The translations under genes were made by a program, and so were the position numbers. A DNA stretch of 64,000 nt from Streptomyces sp. NBC_01451 (GTDB taxonomy: Bacteria > Actinomycetota > Actinomycetes > Streptomycetales > Streptomycetaceae), in contig NZ_CP109479.1 in the NCBI RefSeq assembly GCF_036227485.1, forward strand, positions 5,642,001 to 5,706,000, given 5' to 3'. Under the pieces are notes generated by a model that ran no database searches, was not told the DNA's origin, and saw only the letters and a program-made list of their open reading frames with translations. Below are positions 1 through 11,985 of the stretch, piece after piece; position 1 is the first letter of the stretch; every line of letters starts with the position of its first letter.

Positions 1-3598
<3,598 letters not shown>

Positions 3599-3688
3599 CA
3601 GTTGCTCGCGTCCACTGTGTTGGTTCTGAAACCACGAACAACCCCGCCCAGGGCCACTGGGTGGTGCGGTTGATATGTGTTTCACCGT

Positions 3689-3806
3689 GTTTCGGTGGTC
3701 ATAGCGTGAGGGAAACGCCCGGTTACATTCCGAACCCGGAAGCTAAGCCTCACAGCGCCGATGGTACTGCAGGGGGGACCCTGTGGGAGAGTAGGACACC
3801 GCCGAA
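3689..3806 (+). rRNA. 5S ribosomal RNA
   Basis: About 118 bases. The 5' GTTTCGGTGGTCATAGCG pairs with the 3' ACACCGCCGAAC, and the conserved loop CCGAACCCGGAAGCTAAG is present at about 3731-3748. It lies 90 bases after 23S in the standard 16S-23S-5S order and is followed directly by a strong terminator, so this is the end of the operon. Confidence 0.97.
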
Positions 3807-3817
3807 CAATTATTGCG

Positions 3818-3854
3818 AAAAGCCCTGTACCGGGTTCACCGGTACAGGGCTTTT
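3818..3854 (+). terminator. Intrinsic terminator of the rRNA operon
   Basis: A perfect 16-bp stem (3818-3833 with 3839-3854) encloses the 5-base loop GTTCA. The right arm ends in TTTT followed by CTGCG. It sits 11 bases after 5S. Confidence 0.93.
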
Positions 3855-3890
3855 CTGCGTTTACGGCCGGTTGTCATTTAGGGTCCGGTT

Positions 3891-4535
3891 ATGCGCTATG
3901 ACCTTGTCATCTTCGACAACGACGGTGTCCTCGTCGACAGTGAGGCGATCTCCAACACGCTCCTGGCCGCCTATCTCACCGAGCTCGGGCATCCGACCTC
4001 GTACGAGGACTCCCTCCGCGACTACATGGGGTCCGCCATGCACCGCGTACACGATCTGGTGGAGGAGCGGAGTGGGCGGCGGCTGACGGACGACTTCGAC
4101 GAGGTGTTTCACGGCCGCGTGTTCGCCGCCTTCGAGCGGGAGCTGAAGCCGGTGGCCGGCGTCGTCGGTGTCCTGGAGAAGCTGAAGGCTGACGGGGTGC
4201 CGTACTGCGTGGCTTCCTCCGGGAGTCATGAGCGGATTCGGGTGGGGCATCGGACGACCGGACTTGAGCGGTGGTTCGACGATGGGCGGGTTTTCAGTGC
4301 GCAGGATGTGGGGCGGGGGAAGCCGGCGCCCGATCTGTTTCTCCACGCGGCGGACCGCATGGGGGTGGCGCCCGCGAGGTGTGTGGTGGTGGAGGACAGT
4401 CCGCTGGGGGTGCGGGCCGCTGTTGCCGCCGGGATGGACGTCCTCGGGTTCACCGCCATGACCCCGGCCGAGCGGCTGGTCGGGGCCACTCAACTCTTCG
4501 GCAGCATGGGCGAGTTGGCTGAGCTGGTTCTTTGA
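3891..4535 (+). CDS. HAD-superfamily hydrolase, beta-phosphoglucomutase-like
   Basis: A 214-residue cytoplasmic phosphohydrolase or phosphomutase. The N-terminal motif I reads FDNDGVLVDSE (residues 8-18) with the nucleophile Asp and general acid Asp two residues apart. A small helical cap follows (about 20-90), then motif II (VASSGSHERI), the motif III Lys in GRGKPAPDLF, and motif IV VVVEDSPLGV. This is the arrangement of the subclass that includes beta-phosphoglucomutase and phosphoglycolate phosphatase; the substrate cannot be told. It stands alone, 37 bases after the rRNA terminator, so it must have its own promoter. No strong ribosome-binding site is seen, but the start fits the family. 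Confidence 0.88.
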   Translation: MRYDLVIFDNDGVLVDSEAISNTLLAAYLTELGHPTSYEDSLRDYMGSAMHRVHDLVEERSGRRLTDDFDEVFHGRVFAAFERELKPVAGVVGVLEKLKADGVPYCVASSGSHERIRVGHRTTGLERWFDDGRVFSAQDVGRGKPAPDLFLHAADRMGVAPARCVVVEDSPLGVRAAVAAGMDVLGFTAMTPAERLVGATQLFGSMGELAELVL

Positions 4536-4627
4536 GGTCGAGCACGGCCGGCGGCTGACAATTGTCATCCCCGGGTCCGGACGATCGTTTCTGTCGGCGG
4601 GGTGGGGGTGACCGCGAGGCTTGAGGC

Positions 4628-5371
4628 ATGACAACAGTGACGACGAACTCGGCCTCCCTTCGCCGGAGCCTTCTGCCCCTGGTCCTCGACGTGGCCGTTC
4701 CCGTCGGGTCGTACTACGTGTTCAAGGACGGGCTCGGGATGAGTGCCGTCGCCGCGCTCGGCTGGAGCAGTGCCGTTCCCGCGGTGCGGACCGGGTGGAG
4801 CGCGGTGCGGGGACGGACGGTCAACGCGTTGGCCGCACTCATCCTCGTGGTCAATGTGGTGGGGGTGCTGCTCAGTTTCGTCACCGGGGATGCGCGGCTG
4901 ATGCTCCTCAAGGACAGCGCGGTCAGCAGCGTCGTCGGGATCGGGGTGCTGGTGTCGGTCCGGCTGGGGCGGCCGATGATGACCGAGGGGATGAAGCCGT
5001 TCCTCGTCAGGGGGGACGCCGAGCGTGCCGCCGCCTGGGAGCGGCTGGGTTCCGGGTCCTCGCGGTTTCGGCGGGCCGAGCGGACCTTCTCTGTGGTGTG
5101 GGGGGTGGCTCTGCTCGGGGAGTGCGTCGCACGGATCGTGGGGGTCTACGTCCTCCCCGTCGACACCATGGTCTGGCTCGGCACCCTCGTGCTGGCCGGG
5201 GCGATGGTGGTGGCCGTTCTCGTCGGTGGTGCGCTTGCCGTGGACCCCATGAAGGGGATGCTCCGGGATGAGGTCGCGCGGTGTCGCGATCGCGGCAGCG
5301 ACGCCGTCACCGCTGGCAGTGGGGCCGGCAGCAGCACCAAGTGTGCTGAGGCGGTTGCTCAGTGTGCCTGA
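4628..5371 (+). CDS. VC0807-like multi-pass membrane protein
   Basis: A 247-residue integral membrane protein with about six hydrophobic segments (roughly residues 17-35, 39-57, 66-86, 94-115, 155-178, 184-205). The layout and the repeated DVAVPVGSYYVFKDGLG/GWS pattern match the family annotated as VC0807, whose function is unknown. The C-terminal 30 residues are hydrophilic and probably cytoplasmic. It lies between a HAD hydrolase and an MFS transporter on the same strand with gaps of 92 bases on each side, which says little about its role. Confidence 0.75.
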   Translation: MTTVTTNSASLRRSLLPLVLDVAVPVGSYYVFKDGLGMSAVAALGWSSAVPAVRTGWSAVRGRTVNALAALILVVNVVGVLLSFVTGDARLMLLKDSAVSSVVGIGVLVSVRLGRPMMTEGMKPFLVRGDAERAAAWERLGSGSSRFRRAERTFSVVWGVALLGECVARIVGVYVLPVDTMVWLGTLVLAGAMVVAVLVGGALAVDPMKGMLRDEVARCRDRGSDAVTAGSGAGSSTKCAEAVAQCA

Positions 5372-5464
5372 TGAGGCGTTGTTCCTGGGTGAGATCAAAG
5401 GTGAGCAGAATTCATCTTCCGAATCATCTACCCACGGGTAAGCCGGGGCCCTACGCTCGCCGCC

Positions 5465-6706
5465 ATGACAGATGTGCTGCGGCGCGGCAGGGCCTCGCTG
5501 GCGTTCAGCTTTTTCGCCCAGGGCGCTGCCTTCGCGCTGCTGGTGACCCGGATCCCGGCCATCCAGGACCGGTACGGCATTTCCGACGCGTTGCTGCCCC
5601 TCTTCCTGGCCGCCGTGCCGGTGCTGGCCGGGGTCGGCAGTGTGTGCGCCGAGCAGTTGGTGAAGCGGGTGCCCCCCAGCCTCGTACTGAGGTGGTCGCA
5701 GCCCGTCGTACTGCTGGCGCTGCTCGGTGTCGGCGCCGGGGACCATGTGGCCGAGGTGGCTGTGGCGCTTGGGGCGTTCGGGCTGGCCGTCGGTGGGCTC
5801 GACGCCTCGATGAACATGCTCGGGGTGAGCCTGCAGCGGGCGTACGGGCGGAGCATCATGCTCGGGTTCCATGCGGCGTTCAGCCTGGGTGGGATCATCG
5901 GGGCCTCGCTCGCCTGGGTGGGCGCGCACTGGCATCTCGCCCTCTTCGTGTCCTACCTGCCCGTGGTGGCCGTGATGCTGCCGGCGGCGCTGCTCGGCAG
6001 CCGGTGGTACGTCGACGCGAAGGGCGGGGGAACGGCGAAGTCGGACCCGGAGCCGGCCGACGCGGTTCCCGCGGGAGCCGACTCCGGTCCTCTCGTGTTC
6101 CGGATGCTGCTGCCGCTGTGCCTGGTGATGACCTTCGCCTACATCGGGGACTCGACCGTCTCCAACTGGAGTGCGAAGTACCTGCAGGACGTGCTCGGGA
6201 GTTCGGAGCAGCTCGCCACCGTTCCCTACAACGTGTACATGGTCACCACGCTCGTCGGGCGGGCCATCGGGGACATCGGGGTACGGAGGTTCGGCGCCGT
6301 GGCCGTCGTACGGGCGGGGGCGCTGGTGGCGGCGCTCGGGTTCGGTGTGGTGGCCGTGGCGCCCGGGGCGTGGGTCGGGATGCTCGGGTTCACGTTGCTG
6401 GGGCTGGGGTTGTGCGTGATCGTTCCGCAGACCTTCGCCGCCGCCGGACGGTTGTTCCCCGGGGCTTCGGATGCCGCCGTCGCGCGGCTCAACATCTTCA
6501 ACTATGTGGGCTTCTTGGTCGGTTCGCCCCTGGTGGGGGCTCTGGGTGATCTCTGGAGCTACCGGGGGGCGATGCTCGTCCCGATGGTGTTGGTCCTGAT
6601 GACGTTGAGGTACGCGGGGTCGTTCGATCCGCGACCTGCCGGATACGGTGACGGGCATGAGCGGGCGCGCACAGCTGATGTGGGACGAGGCAGTAACGGG
6701 CTATGA
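5465..6706 (+). CDS. MFS transporter
   Basis: A 413-residue major facilitator with about 12 membrane segments in two halves and a hydrophilic central loop near residues 182-205 (KGGGTAKSDPEPADAVPAGA). Streptomycetes hold many such sugar or drug exporters; the substrate is not visible. The start ATG at 5465 follows a spaced GCCGCC rather than a clear Shine-Dalgarno sequence. Its 3' end overlaps the next gene by 50 bases, suggesting joint transcription with the deacetylase that follows. Confidence 0.9.
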   Translation: MTDVLRRGRASLAFSFFAQGAAFALLVTRIPAIQDRYGISDALLPLFLAAVPVLAGVGSVCAEQLVKRVPPSLVLRWSQPVVLLALLGVGAGDHVAEVAVALGAFGLAVGGLDASMNMLGVSLQRAYGRSIMLGFHAAFSLGGIIGASLAWVGAHWHLALFVSYLPVVAVMLPAALLGSRWYVDAKGGGTAKSDPEPADAVPAGADSGPLVFRMLLPLCLVMTFAYIGDSTVSNWSAKYLQDVLGSSEQLATVPYNVYMVTTLVGRAIGDIGVRRFGAVAVVRAGALVAALGFGVVAVAPGAWVGMLGFTLLGLGLCVIVPQTFAAAGRLFPGASDAAVARLNIFNYVGFLVGSPLVGALGDLWSYRGAMLVPMVLVLMTLRYAGSFDPRPAGYGDGHERARTADVGRGSNGL

Positions 6707-7832
6707 CTTCGGGCCGGACCATCCGATGGATCCGGTCCGGCTCGCCCTGACCCGGCGACTCGTCGACGCCTTCGGGCTCGACCGGGAGGTGGATGTCGTC
6801 TCGGCGAAGCCGGCCGGGGAGTCGACCCTGCGGCTTGTGCACCGTGAGGACTACATCGAGGCGGTCAAGGCGGCCTCCGCCGATCCGGGGGCGGCCGACC
6901 AGGCGTACGGGCTCGGTACCGTGGACGATCCCGCCTTCGCCGGGATGCACGAGGTGTCCGCGCTGATCGCCGGGCAGTCGGTGGGGGCCGCCGAGGCGGT
7001 GTGGCGCGGGGAGACGCTGCACGCCGTCAACTTCGCGGGCGGCCTGCACCATGCGATGCCCGGCGGCGCGTCCGGGTTCTGCATCTACAACGACGCCTCG
7101 CTGGCCATCGCCCGGCTCCTGGAGCTGGGGGCCGAGCGGGTCGCCTACGTGGATGTGGACGTGCATCACGGGGACGGCGTCCAGGCCGCGTTCTGGGAGG
7201 ACCCGCGGGTCCTGACGATCTCCCTGCACGAGCATCCGCGCACACTGTTCCCGCAGACCGGGTGGCCCGAGGAGACGGGGGCGCAGGGCCCCGCGGAGGG
7301 AAGCGCCGTCAACGTCGCGTTGCCGGCCGGGACCGCGGACGCCGGGTGGCTGCGGGCCTTTCACGCCGTCGTGCCCGAGCTGATCGCCGACTTCCGGCCG
7401 CAGGTGCTGGTCACCCAGCACGGGGCCGACACCCACTTCGAGGATCCGCTCGCGCATCTCGCCGTGTCCCTGGACGCGCAGCGGGCGGTGCAGGTCGCCT
7501 GTCACGACCTCGCGCACGAATACGCCGACGGGAAGTGGATCGCGCTGGGCGGGGGCGGATACGCGGTGGTGGAGGTCGTACCGCGGTCCTGGACGCACCT
7601 GGTGGCGATCGCGGCGGGGCGGGCCGTCGAGCCCACGGCCGAGATCCCGGAGGGGTGGCGGCAGGAAGTGTTCGCGCGTACGCGGCAGTTGGCGCCGGCG
7701 CGGATGACGGACGGGCGGTGGCCGGTGTCCTACGCCGACTGGGAGTCGGGCTACGACCCCGCGGACCGGTTGGACCAGGCGGTCCTCGCGGCGCGCAAGG
7801 CGGTGTTCCCGTTGCGAGGCCTGCTGGCGTAG
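6657..7832 (+). CDS. acuC: AcuC-like deacetylase (histone deacetylase superfamily)
   Basis: A 391-residue zinc amidohydrolase of the class I/II histone-deacetylase fold, annotated in bacteria as acetoin utilisation protein AcuC. Family marks are the GGLHHAMPGGASGFCIYND region (about residues 125-143), the zinc-binding DVDVHHGDGVQAAFW segment (about 165-179) and a late GGGGYAVVEVV glycine loop. In Bacillus AcuC reverses acetylation of acetyl-CoA synthetase; whether this copy does so is inference. ATG 6657 is chosen over the GTG three codons upstream because family members begin close to the MWDE segment. It overlaps the end of the transporter gene. Confidence 0.9.
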   Translation: MSGRAQLMWDEAVTGYDFGPDHPMDPVRLALTRRLVDAFGLDREVDVVSAKPAGESTLRLVHREDYIEAVKAASADPGAADQAYGLGTVDDPAFAGMHEVSALIAGQSVGAAEAVWRGETLHAVNFAGGLHHAMPGGASGFCIYNDASLAIARLLELGAERVAYVDVDVHHGDGVQAAFWEDPRVLTISLHEHPRTLFPQTGWPEETGAQGPAEGSAVNVALPAGTADAGWLRAFHAVVPELIADFRPQVLVTQHGADTHFEDPLAHLAVSLDAQRAVQVACHDLAHEYADGKWIALGGGGYAVVEVVPRSWTHLVAIAAGRAVEPTAEIPEGWRQEVFARTRQLAPARMTDGRWPVSYADWESGYDPADRLDQAVLAARKAVFPLRGLLA

Positions 7833-7936
7833 GTGCCCGCCTGGGGGATGGGGGAGGTTCGCGGTGTTACGCCAACTGTGCGGTGTTTTCGGCATTCGGG
7901 CCGTGCCCGGTGCCGGCGTCCGCCACCATCACTTCC

Positions 7937-8752
7937 GTGCTGAGTGCCGGGGCGTTGCGTGCCCATCTCCTGGCCGCCCGTCTCGCCGGGCCCGTGGCCA
8001 CCTCGCGGGAGGAGAGTCTGCGGAGTTACCGCCTCTTCGCCGCGCGTGACCCCCGGGTACTGATCGGACTCGATCCCGAATGGACCTGGCGGCAACGGGA
8101 TCTGCTCGATCTGATGGCCGACAAATGCGGGGTTTCGGCCGATCCGCAGTGCACCTCCGGATGTGATGTCATCGATCCGGAACGGACACTCGTGGCCCTC
8201 GACGCCTTCGCCGAGCGACTCTCCGCAGCCGTGCGGCGCCGGGCTCCCGTACTTCTGGGCACCGGCCACCCGCACAGACTGCTCGGTTTCTACGCCGCAC
8301 TGGCGGACGCTCTGTCGGCGGCGGGATGTGCTGTTCTCACCCCGGCGCAGGGTAGCTCTGTCGACATAACGACCCGGTTCGGTCTACGCACGTACAACCT
8401 TGACTACGTACGAGGAGTCGCGCTCGTACGGGAACCGGGTGCTGGGGCCGCCGGGCGTGAGCCGGGCGCACACACGCACTCTCCCCTCCCGGTTCGGACC
8501 GCTCTGAGTGCCGCCGCCGAGGCCGGCGGGAGGCTCCCGGAGCTGGTGATCGGTGACCATGGGTGGGTCTGCGGCGCAGGTCAACTGGGGTTCGAGGCCA
8601 TTGGGCTGGCCGATACGGACGATCCCGCGCTCTTCGTGGGAGAGGCAGAGGGGCGCGTGTCCGTCGTCGTTCCACTTGATGACGCCGTGCGGTCTGATTA
8701 CTACCGGCCGCTTACCCGCTACGTACTCAATCGAGCGTGTCTGTCACAGTAG
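7937..8752 (+). CDS. Conserved actinobacterial protein, annotated elsewhere as phosphatase
   Basis: About 271 residues beginning VLSAGALRAHLLAARLAG. The order of segments (RLFAARDPRVLIGLDPE, LMADKCGVSADP, APVLLGTGHPHRLLGFY, LVIGDHGWVCGAGQLGFEAI) is strongly conserved in streptomycetes at this place next to the small HTH gene; it is usually labelled phosphatase, without biochemical proof that I know of. The TGHPHRLLG and GDHGWVCGAG segments are the best active-site candidates. GTG 7937 is chosen because family similarity begins there; GTG 7910 is an alternative and neither has a good ribosome-binding site. Confidence 0.72.
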   Translation: MLSAGALRAHLLAARLAGPVATSREESLRSYRLFAARDPRVLIGLDPEWTWRQRDLLDLMADKCGVSADPQCTSGCDVIDPERTLVALDAFAERLSAAVRRRAPVLLGTGHPHRLLGFYAALADALSAAGCAVLTPAQGSSVDITTRFGLRTYNLDYVRGVALVREPGAGAAGREPGAHTHSPLPVRTALSAAAEAGGRLPELVIGDHGWVCGAGQLGFEAIGLADTDDPALFVGEAEGRVSVVVPLDDAVRSDYYRPLTRYVLNRACLSQ

Positions 8753-8882
8753 GCCGTTGATGGGTGCACCTCTTCCCCACTCGCATCACCCGCCCCTACA
8801 TTGGGGAGTGAGCACGCAGCGACGAAGAGTCACCGGAAGGGGAAGCCGGTGGCCAGTCGAGTGCGGAAGGTTCAGGTGTGTC

Positions 8883-9095
8883 ATGGCTGCAGCAGGCGAG
8901 AGGCCTCTGAACGAGGTTCAGTTCCTAACCGTGGCGGAAGTCGCCTCGGTGATGCGAGTGTCCAAGATGACCGTGTACCGGTTGGTGCACAGCGGTCATC
9001 TGCCCGCGATCCGGGTGGGGCGGTCCTTCCGCGTCCCCGAGCAAGCGGTTCACGAGTACCTCCGCGAGAGTTATGTGGGGGTGGAGACAGCCTGA
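8883..9095 (+). CDS. Small helix-turn-helix protein, excisionase/MerR-like DNA-binding fold
   Basis: A 70-residue protein that is almost only a winged helix domain: LTVAEVASVMRVSKMTVYRL (helix 2-turn-helix 3), then SGHLPAIRVGRSFRVPEQAV (wing and recognition strand). This is the excisionase/BldC-type family. In Streptomyces coelicolor the gene at this position near bldN is, as I recall, called bdtA; I have not given the symbol because I cannot confirm it. ATG 8883 lies 6 bases after AGGTGT. It is followed at 185 bases by the bS22 gene. Confidence 0.85.
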   Translation: MAAAGERPLNEVQFLTVAEVASVMRVSKMTVYRLVHSGHLPAIRVGRSFRVPEQAVHEYLRESYVGVETA

Positions 9096-9279
9096 CGGCG
9101 GTCGAGGGGGGGCGGATGGGGACCCTCAAGGCTTTACCGGGTCCCCCCTTGATCTCGTCTGATCTCCTCGATCGCCCTCGATTACGACCTCAGCGCTCGG
9201 ACGGGTAGGCTGGCCCCTTGTAGGTCGTATGGGCCCATGGCGCCCAACGCCGAGTGATGAGAAGTGAGCGAGGGTAGTC

Positions 9280-9378
9280 GTGGGCTCTGTTATCAAGAAG
9301 CGGCGCAAGCGGATGGCCAAGAAGAAGCACCGCAAGCTGCTGAAGCGCACGCGCGTTCAGCGTCGCAACAAGAAGTAG
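9280..9378 (+). CDS. Small ribosomal subunit protein bS22 (AURKAIP1/COX24 domain), 32 residues
   Basis: A tiny, extremely basic protein: GTG start at 9280, then [18 protein letters not shown] and on to VQRRNKK, stop at 9376-9378. About two thirds of residues are Lys or Arg. This is the actinobacterial AURKAIP1/COX24-domain protein found bound to the 30S subunit in mycobacteria and named bS22. AGGG at 9271-9274 is the ribosome-binding site. A strong terminator follows 69 bases downstream, so it is probably a single-gene transcript. It is too short for most automatic gene callers. Confidence 0.93.
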   Translation: MGSVIKKRRKRMAKKKHRKLLKRTRVQRRNKK

Positions 9379-9447
9379 CCGGTCCGGTCGCGAGACCGGG
9401 ACCGTCACTTCTCCGCGACGCTGCGAGAGCGCGAGCGTGAGTGTGAA

Positions 9448-9488
9448 GGCTGTGGCCCCCCACCGGATTCCGGTGGGGGGCCACAGCC
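9448..9488 (+). terminator. Perfect 19-bp hairpin terminator after bS22
   Basis: Arms 9448-9466 and 9470-9488 pair without mismatch around the 3-base loop ATT. There is no T-run, as is common in high-GC genomes, so it is called on stem strength and position. Confidence 0.85.
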
Positions 9489-9646
9489 GTATTAGCTTGT
9501 GAGTACGACTGTGTGGCACATGGCTTGGTCTGATCGTACGTTTGGCGTCCTCGTGACTTCGTGCATCGGGCGGTCATCACAGCGCAACAACAACCCGCTA
9601 GGTTGGGCTGCACACGGGGACCGCGGCTGGAAGGAAGGCGCTGATC

Positions 9647-10744
9647 TTGGGCAAGGTCGTGCTTGTGACCGGAGTGGCCCGTCAGTTGGGGGGCCGGTTC
9701 GTACGACGGATCCAGCGTGATCCTCAGGTGGACAGGGTCATCGCCGTGGACGCGGTCGCCCCCGAGCACCATCTGGGCGGCGCCGACTTCATCCAGGCCG
9801 ACATCCGGCAACCCACCATCGCGCGGGTGCTCGCCGAGACGAACGCCGACACGGTCGTGCACCTGGACGTGACCGGCATCGCGCTGGGCACTGGCAGCCG
9901 GGTCACGGTCAAGGAGACCAACGTCATCGGCACCATGCAGTTGCTGGGTGCCTGTCAGAAGTCGCCCGCCGTGAAGCGGCTGGTCGTGAAGTCCAGTACG
10001 AACGTGTACGGGTCGGCGCCCCGGGATCCGGCGGTGTTCACCGAGACCACGTCGCCCAAGTCCCTGCCCAGCGGCGGCTTCGCCAAGGACGCGGTCGAGG
10101 TCGAGGGGTATGTGCGCGGGTTCGCGCGACGGAGGCCCGACGTCGCCGTGGCCGTGCTGCGCTTCGCCAACATCCTGGGGCCGACGGCGGATTCGCCGCT
10201 CGCCCAGTACTTCGCGATGCCGGTCCTGCCGACCGTGTTCGGCTACGACCCCCGGCTCCAGTTCGTGCACGAGGACGACGTGATCGAGGTCCTGCGCATC
10301 GCCTCGCACGAGCCGGAGCGCGGAACGCTCAACAGCGGCACGTTCAACATCGCCGGCGACGGAGTCCTGCTGCTCTCGCAGTGCTCCCGGCGGCTCGGCC
10401 GTCCCACCATGCCGCTGCTGCTGCCCGCGGTCACCTGGGCCGGCTCGCTGGTGCGGACGCTGGGTGTGACGGACTTCTCGCCCGAGCAGATCCGGCTGCT
10501 CACGCACGGCCGGGTCGTGGCGACGAACCAGATGCGCGAGACTCTGGGTTATCAGCCGAAGTTCACCACCGCCGAGACGTTCGAGGACTTCGCGCGTGTC
10601 CGCGGCCCCGGTCTGCTGCCGCCGGCGGCCCTCGCGCGGGTCGTCGACCGGATCGCCGCACTGCCCTTCGTACCCTTCGCGGGCAGTGGCGGTGCCCGCG
10701 ACACGACCACCACAACAGTCACGACAGCTGCCGAAGCGACCTGA
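9647..10744 (+). CDS. NAD-dependent epimerase/dehydratase (extended SDR)
   Basis: A 365-residue extended short-chain dehydrogenase. The Rossmann motif is VTGVARQLGGRF (residues 7-18), an atypical spacing of the TGxxGxxG glycine pattern. The substrate domain covers roughly 190-330, followed by an Ala/Thr-rich tail. Position 113 onward holds SSTNVYGSAP, where Ser-Thr and Tyr fall near the usual catalytic positions, but the canonical YxxxK is not clear (GFAKDAVEVEGYV), so catalysis may be altered. TTG 9647 is preceded by AGGAAGG at a good distance. It is 46 bases upstream of the acyltransferase gene on the same strand and likely forms an operon with it. Confidence 0.88.
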   Translation: MGKVVLVTGVARQLGGRFVRRIQRDPQVDRVIAVDAVAPEHHLGGADFIQADIRQPTIARVLAETNADTVVHLDVTGIALGTGSRVTVKETNVIGTMQLLGACQKSPAVKRLVVKSSTNVYGSAPRDPAVFTETTSPKSLPSGGFAKDAVEVEGYVRGFARRRPDVAVAVLRFANILGPTADSPLAQYFAMPVLPTVFGYDPRLQFVHEDDVIEVLRIASHEPERGTLNSGTFNIAGDGVLLLSQCSRRLGRPTMPLLLPAVTWAGSLVRTLGVTDFSPEQIRLLTHGRVVATNQMRETLGYQPKFTTAETFEDFARVRGPGLLPPAALARVVDRIAALPFVPFAGSGGARDTTTTTVTTAAEAT

Positions 10745-10790
10745 CGGACAGCCCACCGACGCAGAGCGCCAACCGAGGAGCGCATCAACG

Positions 10791-11897
10791 ATGGCGGATG
10801 CCAAGGTCATTCCGTTCGACGACGACAGGTCCCGTGCGGGCGCCGCCCCGCGGCCGTCGCGCCGCCGGAGCGCGGGGACCGGTCGGCGCAAGAGCGAATC
10901 GGCGGTGATTCGCGAGGTCCAGCCCCTGCCGGGACGGGCCCGCCCGCAGGATGATGTTCAGGTGACACGAGAGCAACAGCCGCCTCAGGAGCCCCAGGAG
11001 TCCCAGGACCAGCCCGGGCGCCAGTCCCCGCCGGTATCCCCGGACGGCGGGCTCGTCGGCGGCCTGGAACGGCGTATCGCGGGCGGCCTGTCCTTCCTGC
11101 GGCGCCGGCTCACCGGGGACTACGAGGTCGACGACTTCGGCTACGACGCCGAACTCACCGACCAGGTCCTGATGTCACTGGTGCGCCCGCTGTACGAGAA
11201 GTACTTCCGGGTCGAGGTCAAGGGCATCGAGAACATCCCGGCCGAGGGCGGCGCCCTGATCGTCGCCAACCACTCCGGGACGCTGCCGCTGGACGGACTG
11301 ATGATGCAGGTCGCCGTGCACGACAACCATCCGGCGGACCGCCATCTCCGGCTCCTCGCGGCGGACCTGGTCTTCATGTTGCCGGTGATCAACGAACTGG
11401 CCCGCAAGGCCGGTCACACCCTGGCCTGCGCCGAGGACGCGGAACGGCTCCTGGGGCGCGGGGAGCTGGTCGGTGTGATGCCGGAGGGCTTCAAGGGCAT
11501 CGGCAAGCCGTTCAGTGAGCGCTACAAGCTCCAGCGCTTCGGGCGTGGCGGCTTCGTGTCGACGGCACTGCGGCAGGGCGCGCCGATCATCCCGTGCTCG
11601 ATCGTCGGGGCCGAGGAGATCTACCCGATGATCGGCAACGCGAAGACGCTGGCCCGGGTGCTCGGCTTCCCGTACTTCCCGATCACCCCGACGTTTCCGT
11701 TGCTGGGTCCGCTGGGCGCGATCCCGCTGCCCACGAAGTGGACGATCCAGTTCGGTGAGCCGATCCGCACGGACGGCTATCCGCCGGAGGCGGCCGAGGA
11801 CCCGATGCTGATGTTCAACCTGACCGACCAGGTCAGGGAACAGATCCAGCACACCCTCTACAAGCTGCTGGTGCAGCGCAGGTCGGTCTTCTTCTGA
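10791..11897 (+). CDS. Lysophospholipid acyltransferase family protein (PlsC domain)
   Basis: A 368-residue protein with a disordered, Pro/Gln/Arg-rich N-terminal third (residues 1-100) and a C-terminal glycerolipid acyltransferase domain. The signature NHSGTLPLD is the HxxxxD catalytic motif (His about 162); MPEGFKG matches the substrate-binding PEG motif, and IIPCSIVGAEEIYP is motif IV. It should acylate lysophosphatidate or a related lipid at the membrane. ATG 10791 follows GAGGAG nine bases upstream. The gene follows the epimerase and is convergent with rsbN across a strong hairpin. Confidence 0.88.
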   Translation: MADAKVIPFDDDRSRAGAAPRPSRRRSAGTGRRKSESAVIREVQPLPGRARPQDDVQVTREQQPPQEPQESQDQPGRQSPPVSPDGGLVGGLERRIAGGLSFLRRRLTGDYEVDDFGYDAELTDQVLMSLVRPLYEKYFRVEVKGIENIPAEGGALIVANHSGTLPLDGLMMQVAVHDNHPADRHLRLLAADLVFMLPVINELARKAGHTLACAEDAERLLGRGELVGVMPEGFKGIGKPFSERYKLQRFGRGGFVSTALRQGAPIIPCSIVGAEEIYPMIGNAKTLARVLGFPYFPITPTFPLLGPLGAIPLPTKWTIQFGEPIRTDGYPPEAAEDPMLMFNLTDQVREQIQHTLYKLLVQRRSVFF

Positions 11898-11921
11898 CAC
11901 CGGTTCCTGTTCGGCCGATGT

Positions 11922-11976
11922 CTGTACGTCGGTGGGGGCGCCCTTCGCCAAGAAGGGCGCCCCCACCGACGTACAG
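11922..11976. terminator. Perfect 25-bp hairpin between convergent genes
   Basis: Arms 11922-11946 and 11952-11976 pair without mismatch around the loop GCCAA. It lies between the ends of the acyltransferase gene (plus) and rsbN (minus) and should stop transcription from both sides. Confidence 0.88.
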
Positions 11977-11985
11977 CCGACTGCG

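Noticed and set aside
4565..6658. A 697-residue minus-strand frame
   Set aside because: Antisense to the VC0807-like and MFS genes, with His/Arg/Pro/Gly-rich composition typical of shadow frames in GC-rich DNA.
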